A stretch of 64,000 nt of DNA from Nocardioides albertanoniae (lineage in GTDB: Bacteria > Actinomycetota > Actinomycetes > Propionibacteriales > Nocardioidaceae). The DNA lies in assembly GCF_006716315.1 (NCBI RefSeq), contig NZ_VFOV01000001.1:2248501-2312500 (forward strand), given 5' to 3'. The notes beneath the pieces are model-generated. The model did not search any database and was not told the DNA's origin. It was given only the letters and a program-made list of their open reading frames with translations. The position numbers and the translations under genes are program-made. Numbering within the stretch: position 1 is the first letter of the stretch; the number at the start of each line of letters is the position of its first letter. This document shows positions 55,404-63,272 of the stretch, piece by piece.

Positions 55404-56497
55404 ACGAGACCGTCATCCGGGTGGAGAGTGCCGCTGCCTACGACGTGGTCATCGGCACCGCGCTCGCCGCGCGTCTGCCTGACCTCCTGGGCGACAAGGT
55501 GCAGCGGGTCGCGTTCCTCTACGCCGCCGAGCTCGCCGAGCAGGCCGAGCCGATCCTCGAGGCGCTGCTCAAGCACTACGACGTGCTCGGCCTGGGTCTG
55601 CCCAGCGGTGAGGACCAGAAGACCGTCGCGGTCGCCGCCGACTGCTGGGAGGCGCTGGGGGAGAAGGGCTTCACCCGCTCCGACGCGGTCGTCACCTTCG
55701 GCGGCGGCGCGACCACCGACCTCGGTGGGTTCGTCGCGGCCGGCTGGCTGCGCGGCGTACGCGTCGTGCACATCCCGACCACCGTGCTCGCCACGGTCGA
55801 CGCCGCGGTCGGCGGCAAGACCGGCGTCAACACCGCCGCCGGCAAGAACCTGGTCGGCGCGTTCCACGAGCCTGCCGGCGTGCTGTGCGACCTCGCGCTG
55901 CTCGGCACCCTTCCTCGGGAGGACCTGGTCGCGGGGCTCGGTGAGGTCGTCAAGTGCGGTTTCATCGCCGACCCGGAGATCCTGCGTCTGATCGAGGCGA
56001 CGGACGAGATCACCGCCGCCTCGCCGGTCCTTCCCGAGCTGATCGAGCGTGCGATCCGGGTCAAGGCCGAGGTGGTCGCCGCCGACCTGAAGGAGACCGG
56101 CGGCTCCGATGGCCACCCCGGCCGCGAGACGCTCAACTACGGACACACGCTCGCGCACGCGCTCGAGAAGCACTCCGGCTTCTCGATCCGCCACGGCGAC
56201 GCCGTCGCCGTCGGCTGCGTCTACGCCGCCGAGCTCGCCCGCCTCGCCGGGGTGCTCTCCGACGAGGTCGCCGCCCGGCACGCGCCCGCCTTCGCCAAGG
56301 TCGGCCTGCCGACCACGGTCAAGGAGCTCGGCCTCGAGGCCGGCTTCGACGACCTCATCGGCGCCATGCGGGTCGACAAGAAGGCCCGCGGCTCCGTGCT
56401 CCGCTTCCTCGTGCTCCACGACCTCGCCGTCCCGCGCATCCTCACCGGGCCGACCGAGGAGCAGCTGCGCGAGGCGTACGCGGCCGTGTCTGTCTAG
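55400..56497 (+). CDS. aroB: 3-Dehydroquinate synthase
   Basis: This 365-residue NAD- and metal-dependent enzyme makes dehydroquinate from DAHP. Motifs include GLPSGEDQKTV, VTFGGGATTDLGGFVAAGWLRGVRVVHIPTTVLATVDAAVGGKTGVNTAAGKNLVGAFHEP and the metal ligands in ETLNYGHTLAHALEKHSGF with IRHGDAVAVG. Two more residues in FDDLIGAMRVDKKARG complete the active site. ATG 55400 overlaps aroK. The A-B-A' repeat begins 10 bp after the stop and separates it from the convergent acyl-CoA dehydrogenase gene. No aroA is in the window. Confidence 0.97.
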   Translation: MNETVIRVESAAAYDVVIGTALAARLPDLLGDKVQRVAFLYAAELAEQAEPILEALLKHYDVLGLGLPSGEDQKTVAVAADCWEALGEKGFTRSDAVVTFGGGATTDLGGFVAAGWLRGVRVVHIPTTVLATVDAAVGGKTGVNTAAGKNLVGAFHEPAGVLCDLALLGTLPREDLVAGLGEVVKCGFIADPEILRLIEATDEITAASPVLPELIERAIRVKAEVVAADLKETGGSDGHPGRETLNYGHTLAHALEKHSGFSIRHGDAVAVGCVYAAELARLAGVLSDEVAARHAPAFAKVGLPTTVKELGLEAGFDDLIGAMRVDKKARGSVLRFLVLHDLAVPRILTGPTEEQLREAYAAVSV

Positions 56498-56507
56498 ACC
56501 CTCCCGC

Positions 56508-56599
56508 CGAGTCGGCTCGTCCTGACCGAAAACATCGCCGAGTCGGCTCGTTACAACGAGCCGACTCGACGCGAAGATCGGTCAGAACGAGCCGACTCG
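56508..56599. repeat. Symmetric A-B-A' intergenic repeat, copy 3 (convergent junction)
   Basis: A (56508-56527) is identical to A of copy 1 over 20 bp. A' (56580-56599) is its inverse complement with one change. B (56536-56571) is a palindrome with 17-bp arms, one mismatch and an AC centre. Spacers are 8 bp on each side, as in copy 2. It fills the 115-bp gap between aroB and the convergent acyl-CoA dehydrogenase gene. Confidence 0.85.
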
Positions 56600-56612
56600 G
56601 CGATGTCTCAGG

Positions 56613-57770
56613 TCACAGACCCATGTCTTTGGCGATGATCAGCTTCATCACCTCGGAGGTGCCGCCGTAGATGCGGTTGACGCGGTTGTCGGCGTAGAGA
56701 CGGGCGATGGGGTATTCGTTCATGTAGCCGTAGCCGCCGTGCAGCTGCAGGCAGCGGTCGACGACGCGATGGGCGACCTCGGTGCAGAACAGCTTGGCGG
56801 AGGCGGCCTCGGCGGCGCTGAGCTCGCCGAGGTCCTCGGCCTCGATGGCACGGTCGACGACGGCCTGCGCCGCATCCACCTCGGCCTTGCACGCGGCCAG
56901 CTCGAACTTGGTGTTCTGGAACGAGGCGACCGCGGTGCCGAAGACCTTGCGCTCGGCGACGTACGCCTTGGCGAACTCGACCGCGGCAGCGGCCTGCGCG
57001 TAGGCGCCGACGGCGATGCCGAGACGCTCGACCGGGAGGTTCTGGCCGAGGTAGGAGAAGCCCTTGCCGACCTCGCCGAGCACGTCCTCGACCGGCACCA
57101 GCACATCGGTGAAGGAGAGCTCGGCGGTGTCGGAGACCTTCAGGCCGAGCTTGTCGAGCTTGCGGCCGACCTCGTAGCCCGCCAGCTTGGTGTCGACGGC
57201 GAGCAGCGTGATGCCCGCCCGGCGGTCCTCGGGGGTGGAGGGCGCCGTGCGGGCGCAGACGATCACCCGGTCGGCGTTGACGCCGCCGGTGATGAACGTC
57301 TTGGCGCCGTTGAGCACGTAGTGGCGACCGTCGTCGGTGAGCTTGGCGTTGGTCGTCATGCCGGCCAGGTCGGAGCCGGTGCCCGGCTCGGTCATCGCGA
57401 TCGCCCACATCTCCTCACCGGAGACGAAGCCCGGCATCCAGCGCTCCATCTGCTCCTTGGTGGCGAGCTTGAGCAGGTAGGGCAGGCAGAGTCCGACGTG
57501 GGTGCTCGACCCGCCGAAGGAGACACCGGCGCGGGAGAGCTCCTCGGTCATGATCGCCGAATACTTGAACGACTCGATCCCGGCCCCGCCGAACTCCTCG
57601 GGCACCTGGATGCCCCACACACCGAGCTCGCCCAGCTTGAGATAGAAGTCGTGGGGGACGATGCCGGCTTCGTACCACTCGTCGTAGACGGGCACGACCT
57701 CCTTCTCGATGAAGGAGCGGATGGTCTCGCGGAAGGACTGGTGGTCTTCGGTGTAGACGGTTCGGCGCAT
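56613..57770 (-). CDS. Acyl-CoA dehydrogenase (long-chain/isovaleryl-type)
   Basis: This 385-residue FAD enzyme introduces the alpha-beta double bond in acyl-CoA thioesters. Family motifs are WAIAMTEPGTGSDLAGM and LNGAKTFITGGVNAD, then RKVFGTAVASFQNTKFELA, LQLHGGYGYMNEYPIARLYADNRVNRIYGGTSEVMK. The usual catalytic Glu of short/medium-chain enzymes (YEGT) is Gly here (YGGT). As in long-chain and isovaleryl enzymes, the base is probably the Glu in VEFAKAYVAERKVFG. ATG 57770 (AGGAAGAAG upstream) is preferred; the open frame to 57860 covers low-complexity codons. It follows the tetR gene by 49 bp on the same strand, so it is probably under its control. Confidence 0.92.
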   Translation of the reverse strand: MRRTVYTEDHQSFRETIRSFIEKEVVPVYDEWYEAGIVPHDFYLKLGELGVWGIQVPEEFGGAGIESFKYSAIMTEELSRAGVSFGGSSTHVGLCLPYLLKLATKEQMERWMPGFVSGEEMWAIAMTEPGTGSDLAGMTTNAKLTDDGRHYVLNGAKTFITGGVNADRVIVCARTAPSTPEDRRAGITLLAVDTKLAGYEVGRKLDKLGLKVSDTAELSFTDVLVPVEDVLGEVGKGFSYLGQNLPVERLGIAVGAYAQAAAAVEFAKAYVAERKVFGTAVASFQNTKFELAACKAEVDAAQAVVDRAIEAEDLGELSAAEAASAKLFCTEVAHRVVDRCLQLHGGYGYMNEYPIARLYADNRVNRIYGGTSEVMKLIIAKDMGL

Positions 57771-57819
57771 CTTCTTCTTCCTGTTTGTTGCGGTCGGGAT
57801 GCTGGGTCGGGATGCTGGG

Positions 57820-58425
57820 TCAGGGGCGGGCGCCGACGGCGCGGAGCGCGAGGTCGGCATAGAAGTCGGCGAGCGACTCGGGGGTCCAGGTGCCGCCGTC
57901 GCGATACCACCGGGCCAGGTCGATGCCGAGGGAGAGCAGGGCGGTGGCGGTCTTGGCGGGGTCGGGGGTGTCGAAGTCGCCGCTGCGTACGCCTTCCTCG
58001 ACGACCTCGCGCATGACGGTGTCGATCGCGCGGCGCAGCCCCGCGACCTCCCGGATGTGCTCGTCGGTCAGCGCGGCGAGCTCGTAGTTGATCACCCGGG
58101 CCGTCGTGTGGGAGCGGGCGTGGAAGAGCACATAGGTGCGTACGGCGGCCGCGACCCGCTCGGCCGGGGTGCCGTCGGCGCGCACCGCCTCGGTGAGCGC
58201 CTCGAGGATCACCTCGTGCCCACGCATCGCGATCGCGTGCAGCAGCTCCTCCTTCGAGCGGTGGTGCACGTAGACGGCCGCCGGGCTCAACCCAGCCGCG
58301 GTGGCGATGTCGCGGGTGCTGGTGCCGTGGAAGCCCTTGGCGGAGAAGGCCTGCACCGCGGCGTCGAGCAGACGGGCACGGCTCCGGTCGCCGCGGGCCT
58401 GGGTGCCGGTGCGTACCTCGTTCAT
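57820..58425 (-). CDS. TetR-family transcriptional regulator
   Basis: This 201-residue repressor has an N-terminal helix-turn-helix (GTSTRDIATAAGLSPAAVYVHHRSKEELL). The ligand domain has HARSHTTARVINYELAALTDEHIREVAGLRR, resembling regulators of fatty-acid or branched-chain acyl-CoA catabolism. ATG 58425 is chosen; a TTG at 58443 is also in frame. It is transcribed with, and upstream of, the acyl-CoA dehydrogenase gene and diverges from aroQ. A TAAG-N6-CTTA inverted repeat 22 bp upstream is a candidate operator for autoregulation. Confidence 0.9.
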   Translation of the reverse strand: MNEVRTGTQARGDRSRARLLDAAVQAFSAKGFHGTSTRDIATAAGLSPAAVYVHHRSKEELLHAIAMRGHEVILEALTEAVRADGTPAERVAAAVRTYVLFHARSHTTARVINYELAALTDEHIREVAGLRRAIDTVMREVVEEGVRSGDFDTPDPAKTATALLSLGIDLARWYRDGGTWTPESLADFYADLALRAVGARP

Positions 58426-58446
58426 ATGACCAGTGTTACACAAAGG

Positions 58447-58460
58447 TAAGTGAGCGCTTA
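58447..58460. promoter_or_regulatory. Candidate TetR operator between tetR and aroQ
   Basis: TAAGTGAGCGCTTA (58447-58460) is an inverted repeat TAAG-N6-CTTA in the 83-bp divergent gap. Its position just upstream of tetR fits autoregulation. Assignment to this regulator is inferred from position only. Confidence 0.45.
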
Positions 58461-58508
58461 GATTCGCCTGCTGGTCGCTCGCCGGCGGGCCCGTGCGAGG
58501 ATGCGGGC

Positions 58509-58964
58509 GTGAGCAACGTGTCGAAGCAGGTCCTCGTCCTCAACGGCCCCAACCTCGGACGTCTCGGGAAGCGTCAGCCCGAGATCTACGGCCACACCAC
58601 CTTCGACGAGCTCGCGGCGATGTGCGTCGAGTGGGGTCGTGGCCTCGGGTTCACGGTCGACGTACGCCAGACCAACCACGAGGGCGACATGGTCGACTGG
58701 CTCAACGCCGCGGCCGACAACGGCACCCCGGTGGTGCTCAACGCCGCCGCCTGGACCCACTACTCCTACGCGATCTACGACGCCTGTGCGCAGCTGAGCG
58801 CCCCGCTGATCGAGGTGCACATCTCCGACCCGACCCGGCGCCCCGAGGTGTTCCGCCACACCAGCGTGATCACCGAGCACGCCGCCGCGGTCGTCGCGGG
58901 CAAGGGCATCGACGGCTATCGTGAGGCGCTCGAGATCCTCGCCCGCGAGCCCGGCAACAACTGA
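58509..58964 (+). CDS. aroQ: 3-Dehydroquinate dehydratase, type II
   Basis: This 151-residue dodecameric-type dehydroquinase performs the third shikimate step. It opens VLVLNGPNLGRLGKRQPEIYGHTTFDEL with catalytic Tyr27 in the flexible lid. QTNHEGDMVDWLNAA, VVLNAAAWTHYSYAI and IEVHISDPTRRPEVFRHTSV (catalytic His) follow. The usual NLNLLGxREP start is here NLGRLGKRQP, a tolerable variation. The start is GTG 58509 without a clear ribosome site; GAGGAT six nt upstream resembles a leaderless -10 but lacks the first T. It is separated from aroB by the acyl-CoA dehydrogenase/tetR pair. Confidence 0.93.
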   Translation: MSNVSKQVLVLNGPNLGRLGKRQPEIYGHTTFDELAAMCVEWGRGLGFTVDVRQTNHEGDMVDWLNAAADNGTPVVLNAAAWTHYSYAIYDACAQLSAPLIEVHISDPTRRPEVFRHTSVITEHAAAVVAGKGIDGYREALEILAREPGNN

Positions 58965-59011
58965 TCGCGCTCGGAGCCGGGCCCGGCTCCGACAGGCCTC
59001 GCGCCGACGGA

Positions 59012-59042
59012 TTGGGTCGGCGTACGTCTGGTTGACTAGGAT
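59012..59042 (+). promoter_or_regulatory. Probable promoter of efp-nusB
   Basis: TTGGGT (59012-59017) and TAGGAT (59037-59042) are spaced by 19 bp. A leader of about 85 nt would precede the efp ATG. The spacing is slightly long. Confidence 0.4.
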
Positions 59043-59132
59043 TCTCCCTGGCCCATCGGGCCCTGCGAACCCCGAACATTGACAATCGAGCCTGCGCTGC
59101 TGCAGGTCAAAGACGAAGGCTGAGCGACGGTT

Positions 59133-59699
59133 ATGGCGACGACGAACGACCTCAAGAACGGCATGGTGCTGAAGATCGAGGGCCAGCTCTGGCAGGTCAC
59201 CGAGTTTCAGCACGTGAAGCCCGGAAAGGGTCCGGCGTTCGTCCGCACCAAGCTCCGCAACGTCGAGTCGGGCAAGAACGTCGACAAGACCTTCAACGCC
59301 GGCACCAAGGTCGAGACCGCCACGGTCGACCGCCGCTCGTTCCAGTACCTCTACAACGACGGCTCCAACTTCGTCTTCATGGACGTCGCCGACTTCGACC
59401 AGGTCGAGGTCACCCCCGAGATCATCGGTGACGGTGCCGGCTTCCTGCTCGAGAACCAGGAGGTCATCCTGGCCACCAACGAGGGCCGCGTGCTCTTCGT
59501 CGAGCTGCCGCCGTCGGTCGAGCTGGTCATCTCCTACACCGAGCCCGGTGTCATGGGCGACTCGGCCACCGGCCGCACCAAGCCCGCCACCCTCGAGACC
59601 GGTGCCGAGATCCAGGTGCCGCTCTTTATCGAGCAGGGCGAGAAGATCAAGGTCGACACCCGCGAGGGCGGCTCCTACCTCTCCCGCGTCAAGGGCTGA
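59133..59699 (+). CDS. efp: Elongation factor P
   Basis: This 188-residue three-domain translation factor relieves ribosome stalling at polyproline. The N-terminal KOW-like domain carries the tip lysine K32 in [18 protein letters not shown], which points into the ribosomal P site. Two OB domains follow, ending [23 protein letters not shown]. No EpmA/B-type modification genes are visible nearby. It is 5 bp from nusB and the pair is probably co-transcribed. A pepQ/pepP peptidase gene, often just upstream in relatives, is missing. Confidence 0.97.
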   Translation: MATTNDLKNGMVLKIEGQLWQVTEFQHVKPGKGPAFVRTKLRNVESGKNVDKTFNAGTKVETATVDRRSFQYLYNDGSNFVFMDVADFDQVEVTPEIIGDGAGFLLENQEVILATNEGRVLFVELPPSVELVISYTEPGVMGDSATGRTKPATLETGAEIQVPLFIEQGEKIKVDTREGGSYLSRVKG

Positions 59700-59704
59700 C
59701 CTTC

Positions 59705-60124
59705 ATGGCTAGTCACGTCGCCACCGCACGGTCCAAGGCGCGCAAGCGCGCCCTGGACCTGCTCTTCGCCGCCGAGGCGCGCGACATCTCCGCCGGCGAC
59801 CTGCTCGACCAGCAGATCGGGGAGGGGCAGGTGCCCAACAACCCGTTCACGGTCAAGCTGGTCCGTGGTGTGGTCGCCGACGCGGAGCGGATCGACGCGC
59901 TGATCTCGCAGTTCGCCAAGGACTGGTCGCTGGCTCGCATGCCCGCGGTCGACCGCAACGTGCTCCGTGTCGGCGTCTGGGAGATCCTCGACGGAGACGT
60001 GGCCGCCGAGGTCGCGATCAGCGAGGCGACGGCCCTGGTGACCGAGCTGTCCACCGACGACTCGCCCTCCTTCGTCAACGGAGTGCTCTCCGCTGTCGCG
60101 AAGGACCTCGCGACCAAGCACTGA
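59705..60124 (+). CDS. nusB: Transcription antitermination factor NusB
   Basis: This 139-residue all-helical RNA-binding protein pairs with S10 (NusE) for rRNA antitermination. It opens ARSKARKRALDLLFAAEARD, the Arg-rich RNA-binding helix. NPFTVKLVRGVVADAERIDALISQFAKDWSLARMPAVDRNVLRVGVWEIL and FVNGVLSAVAKDL are the conserved C-terminal signatures. It closes the efp-nusB pair. The following 181 bp to the next gene hold no feature I can support. Confidence 0.96.
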   Translation: MASHVATARSKARKRALDLLFAAEARDISAGDLLDQQIGEGQVPNNPFTVKLVRGVVADAERIDALISQFAKDWSLARMPAVDRNVLRVGVWEILDGDVAAEVAISEATALVTELSTDDSPSFVNGVLSAVAKDLATKH

Positions 60125-60305
60125 GACCGATCTCGTCCCGGTGGAGCGACGCCTGCCGGGAAGTGCTGCGGCCGCGTACGGGTCGCGAGGTGTGCGACAC
60201 CGAGCCTGTGTTTTCCCGTTATCGAGGATTGCTTCGGTCGGGACCGTATGTTTGGACTCGAGGACGAACTCGAGACCTCGACCCGCACCCGTATTCGGAG
60301 AGCGC

Positions 60306-61556
60306 ATGACGCAGGAGAACGACCCGTACGAAGAGCCGGACCCGCGCACCCGGCCGACCGGCGCACCCTCGCACTGGGTGACTCCGCCACCACCGACCTC
60401 GGCCGGTCAGCCGCTCCACTCCGCCCAGCCGGAGCCGGACGGCCCCCGGACGAACCCGAGCGCCCAGCCCTATCCGGGCTACGACGCGAGCCAGGAGGCG
60501 ACCCGCATCACCCAGCCACAGGTCACCCAGCAGCAGGTCGCGCAGCAGCAGGCGGCCCAACAGGCGGCCCAGCAGCCGGGAGCGCCGGGAGCGCCGATGC
60601 CGGCAGGGCAGGGGCTCGAGGTGCCCAGCGCGACCGACTTCCTCGACCGGCGTGCGGAGTCGGCGGGGTTCGGGCCGGCCAACTGGGGCTGGCGCGGCGC
60701 GCTGCGCCGGATGACCGGCGGGATGATCAGCCCGAAGATGGGCCCGGCCGAGGTTGCCTACGAGCAGGACCGCGCGATGATCCAGCGCGACTTCGACGGT
60801 CCGCGCACGATCGTCTTCATCAACCCCAAGGGCGGCGCGGCCAAGACCACCGGCGTGCTCGCGGCGGGCTACACCTTCGGCACCGTGCGTGGCGGGGGCG
60901 TCGTGGCCTGGGACAACAACGAGACCCGCGGCACCCTCGGCATCCGAGGCGTACGCAGCACCCACCGCAACACCACCCGCGAGCTGCTCGACAACCTGGC
61001 CTCGTTCAACAACGTCTACCAGTCGCGCATCGGAGACCTCGGTGCCTTCGTACGCTCCCAGGGCGATGCCCACTTCGACGTGCTGGCCTCCGACGAGCGC
61101 CCTGACGTCACCGGCCAGATCCACGCCGACGACTTCGGGCAGGTGCACCATCTGCTCGAGCGCTTCTACAAGGTGATCCTGGTCGACACCGGCAACAACA
61201 TGCGTGCCGAGAACTGGCTCGCCGCCGCCGACACCGCCGACCTGCTCGTGGTGACCTCGACCGTGCGCGAGGACACCGGCTACAGCGGGCTGTGGATGCT
61301 CGACGCGCTGCAGGAGTCGGGCTATGCCGACCTGAAGCTGAAGACCATCACGGTCCTCTCCGACCCGTCTCCCAAGGTCGACACCAAGCTCGCCCAGGAT
61401 CTGACCGAGGTCTACCAGCAGCGCACCCGAGGGGTCTACCGGGTGCCGTTCGACCCGGTGCTCGTCGCAGGGTCGACGGTGCAGTACTCCCAGCTCTCCG
61501 AGGACACCAGGATGTCGTGGCTCAAGGCGTGTGCTGGGATGGCTCACGCGTTGTAG
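60306..61556 (+). CDS. MinD/ParA-like ATPase with Gln/Pro-rich N-terminus (EspI-like)
   Basis: This 416-residue protein has an N-terminal ~120-residue disordered head rich in Pro, Gln, Ala and Thr (including runs such as QVTQQQVAQQQAAQQ). A SIMIBI ATPase domain follows. Its deviant Walker A reads INPKGGAAKTTG (K175, K180), where canonical MinD/ParA have KGGxGKTT. AWDNNETRGTLG, VILVDTGNNMRAENWL and LLVVTSTVREDTGYSGLWML follow. The architecture resembles EspI-type ATPases of type VII secretion loci, but no ESX gene is nearby. GGAGAG precedes ATG 60306. The gene stands alone between nusB and a reductase gene. The cellular role is unknown; chromosome partitioning seems unlikely without a ParB partner. 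Confidence 0.8.
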   Translation: MTQENDPYEEPDPRTRPTGAPSHWVTPPPPTSAGQPLHSAQPEPDGPRTNPSAQPYPGYDASQEATRITQPQVTQQQVAQQQAAQQAAQQPGAPGAPMPAGQGLEVPSATDFLDRRAESAGFGPANWGWRGALRRMTGGMISPKMGPAEVAYEQDRAMIQRDFDGPRTIVFINPKGGAAKTTGVLAAGYTFGTVRGGGVVAWDNNETRGTLGIRGVRSTHRNTTRELLDNLASFNNVYQSRIGDLGAFVRSQGDAHFDVLASDERPDVTGQIHADDFGQVHHLLERFYKVILVDTGNNMRAENWLAAADTADLLVVTSTVREDTGYSGLWMLDALQESGYADLKLKTITVLSDPSPKVDTKLAQDLTEVYQQRTRGVYRVPFDPVLVAGSTVQYSQLSEDTRMSWLKACAGMAHAL

Positions 61557-61567
61557 CCGCCGGGCGC

Positions 61568-61580
61568 TAACGTCGGAGTC
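61568..61580 (+). promoter_or_regulatory. Leaderless-type -10 (TAACGT) for the reductase gene
   Basis: TAACGT (61568-61573) is followed by 7 nt and the ATG at 61581. No Shine-Dalgarno sequence is present in the 24-bp gap. Confidence 0.5.
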
Positions 61581-62591
61581 ATGCGCGCAGTCGTCTACTC
61601 CGAGAACGGTCCCTCCTCCGCGATGCGGCTCACCGAGCGTCCGGTGCCGAAGCCCGGCCCCGGCGAGGTGCTGGTCAGGCTCGTACGGGCCGGCGTCAAC
61701 CCGACCGACTGGAAGGTGCGCGCCGGGCTGAGCGCGAGCCTCGACACGCCCGAGGCGACCCCCGGCCAGGACGGCGCGGGCGTCATCGAAAGTCTCGGCG
61801 ACGGCGTGAGCACCCACATCGTCGGCCAGCCGGTCTGGCTGTACATGACCCAGCGCGGGCAGGCGTGGGGCACCGCCGCGGAGTATGTCACCGTGCCGGC
61901 CCACAAGGCCGTCGAGCTGCCCGCCGGCGCCTCCTACGACCTCGGCGCCTCGCTCGGGGTGCCGGCGATGACCGCCCACCGGGCGCTCACCTCAGGCGCC
62001 GTGGAGCGGGTCGGCCCGGGGTCCTTCGAGGGCATGGTCGTGCTGGTGCAGGGCGGTGCCGGAGCCGTCGGCAACGCTGCGATCCAGCTCGCGGCCTGGG
62101 CGGGGGCGACGGTGGTCACCACGATCAGCTCGCCCGCGAAGGCAGCGCTGGCGAAGGCGGCCGGGGCCCACCACATCCTGAACTACCGCGAAGGAGACCC
62201 GGCCGCCGCGATCCGGGAGATCGCGCCCGACGGCGTCGACGTGATCGTCGAGGTCGCCCCGGCGGTCAACAACGACCTCGACCGGGCGGTCATCGCCAAG
62301 CGGGGCACGATCGCGATCTACGCCAACAACGGCGGCGACGAGCTCACGATGCCGCTGCGCGAGACCTTCTCGCTCAACCTGCGCTACCAGTTCATCCAGC
62401 TCTACGGCGTCGAGCCCGAGCAGATCCGGGCCGCGGCCGAGGATGTCGCCGCCGCCGTCGCGGCGGGGGCGCTGCGCGTGGGACCGGAGCGCGGCGTACC
62501 CCTGCATCACTATCGGCTCGAGGAGACCGCGGCTGCCCACGACGCGGTCGAAGCCGGTGCCGTCGGAAAGGTGCTCATCGACCTGGAGTGA
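61581..62591 (+). CDS. Quinone oxidoreductase-like MDR-family NADPH reductase
   Basis: This 336-residue medium-chain dehydrogenase/reductase is of the zeta-crystallin group. It opens MRAVVYSENGPSSAMRLTERPVPKPGPGEVLVRLVRAGVNPTDWKVRAG. The nucleotide-binding loop is VLVQGGAGAVGNAAIQLAAWAGATVV, and a Rossmann end follows. The cysteine ligands of zinc-dependent relatives are absent, so it is probably zinc-free and reduces quinones or enones with NADPH. Substrate is unknown. It is not obviously linked to its neighbours and ends only 3 bp before the pyrR promoter. Confidence 0.88.
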   Translation: MRAVVYSENGPSSAMRLTERPVPKPGPGEVLVRLVRAGVNPTDWKVRAGLSASLDTPEATPGQDGAGVIESLGDGVSTHIVGQPVWLYMTQRGQAWGTAAEYVTVPAHKAVELPAGASYDLGASLGVPAMTAHRALTSGAVERVGPGSFEGMVVLVQGGAGAVGNAAIQLAAWAGATVVTTISSPAKAALAKAAGAHHILNYREGDPAAAIREIAPDGVDVIVEVAPAVNNDLDRAVIAKRGTIAIYANNGGDELTMPLRETFSLNLRYQFIQLYGVEPEQIRAAAEDVAAAVAAGALRVGPERGVPLHHYRLEETAAAHDAVEAGAVGKVLIDLE

Positions 62592-62594
62592 GGA

Positions 62595-62657
62595 TAGGGT
62601 CTAGGTCGACTTCCTTTAACGAGCCGTCCCGTGAGGCGGAGAAGGAGCCTTCGACCT
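62595..62657 (+). promoter_or_regulatory. pyrR promoter -10 and leader with PyrR-binding RNA loop
   Basis: TAGGGT (62595-62600) starts a leader of about 50 nt. CCGTCCCGTGAGGCGG (62624-62639) matches the PyrR anti-antiterminator consensus core UCCNGNGAGGY at every base, with the hexaloop CCGUGA closed by C-G, U-G and G-C pairs. The ribosome site AAGGAG (62642-62647) follows 2 nt later. GGTCGA...TTCCTT (62604-62616) can pair with AAGGA...TCGACC (62642-62656), an outer helix that buries the ribosome site. PyrR bound to UMP would then lower its own translation, as shown for the Mycobacterium smegmatis leader. Confidence 0.8.
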
Positions 62658-63272
62658 TTGTCTGAACTCGATTCCGAGCCGAGCGGGCGCAACCAGTCCG
62701 CAGAGCCCGTGGCGGAGCCGGCCATCGACGGCCGCGTCGTCCTCGACGCCCGTGACATCTCCCGGGCACTGACCCGGATCTCCCACGAGATCCTGGAGCG
62801 CAACCGCGACGCGGAGGATCTGGTCCTCCTCGGCCTGCACACCCGCGGCGTACCTCTGGCCCGGCGGATCGCCGCCCGGATCGAGGCGGCCGAGGGCCAC
62901 GAGGTCGCCTGCGGTGCGCTCGACGTGACGATGTACCGCGACGATCTGCGCACCCACCCGACCCGGGCGCCGCACCACACCGTGATCCCGCCCGGTGGCA
63001 TCAGCGGCAAGACGCTGGTGCTCGTCGACGACGTGCTCTTCTCGGGTCGCACCGTCCGAGCCGCGCTCGACGCGCTCGCCGACTACGGCCGCCCGGCCGT
63101 CGTACGCCTCGCCGTCCTCGTCGACCGCGGCCATCGGCAGCTGCCGATCCGGGCCGACCACGTCGGCAAGAACCTCCCGACGGCGCGCTCGGAGCGGGTC
63201 GGTCTGCGCCTGGAGGAGACCGACGGCATCGACGAGGTGCGCATCGTCGAGCTCGAGGGGGCCTCGGCATGA
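62658..63272 (+). CDS. pyrR: PyrR bifunctional regulator / uracil phosphoribosyltransferase
   Basis: This 204-residue protein senses UMP/UTP and binds pyr mRNA; it has weak UPRT activity. The PRPP motif is [56 protein letters not shown] and [23 protein letters not shown] follow, all typical of PyrR. TTG 62658 is taken as the start because AAGGAG lies 10 nt upstream and the in-frame GTG at 62631 falls inside the PyrR-binding RNA loop. It overlaps pyrB by 4 bp, so repression of pyrR translation should also lower pyrB. Confidence 0.92.
   Translation: MSELDSEPSGRNQSAEPVAEPAIDGRVVLDARDISRALTRISHEILERNRDAEDLVLLGLHTRGVPLARRIAARIEAAEGHEVACGALDVTMYRDDLRTHPTRAPHHTVIPPGGISGKTLVLVDDVLFSGRTVRAALDALADYGRPAVVRLAVLVDRGHRQLPIRADHVGKNLPTARSERVGLRLEETDGIDEVRIVELEGASA

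Noticed and set aside
58497..58508. GAGGAT six nt before aroQ as a leaderless -10
   Set aside because: The first T of TANNNT is missing, the most important base, so I did not count it among the leaderless set.
60125..60305. Hidden gene or promoter in the nusB-ATPase gap
   Set aside because: Candidate hexamers (TTGCTT, TATGTT) are only 12 bp apart and no frame shows coding character.
62631..62657. GTG 62631 as the pyrR start
   Set aside because: It lacks a ribosome site and lies within the PyrR-binding hexaloop; the residues added (RRRRSLRP) are not family-like. TTG 62658 has AAGGAG upstream.
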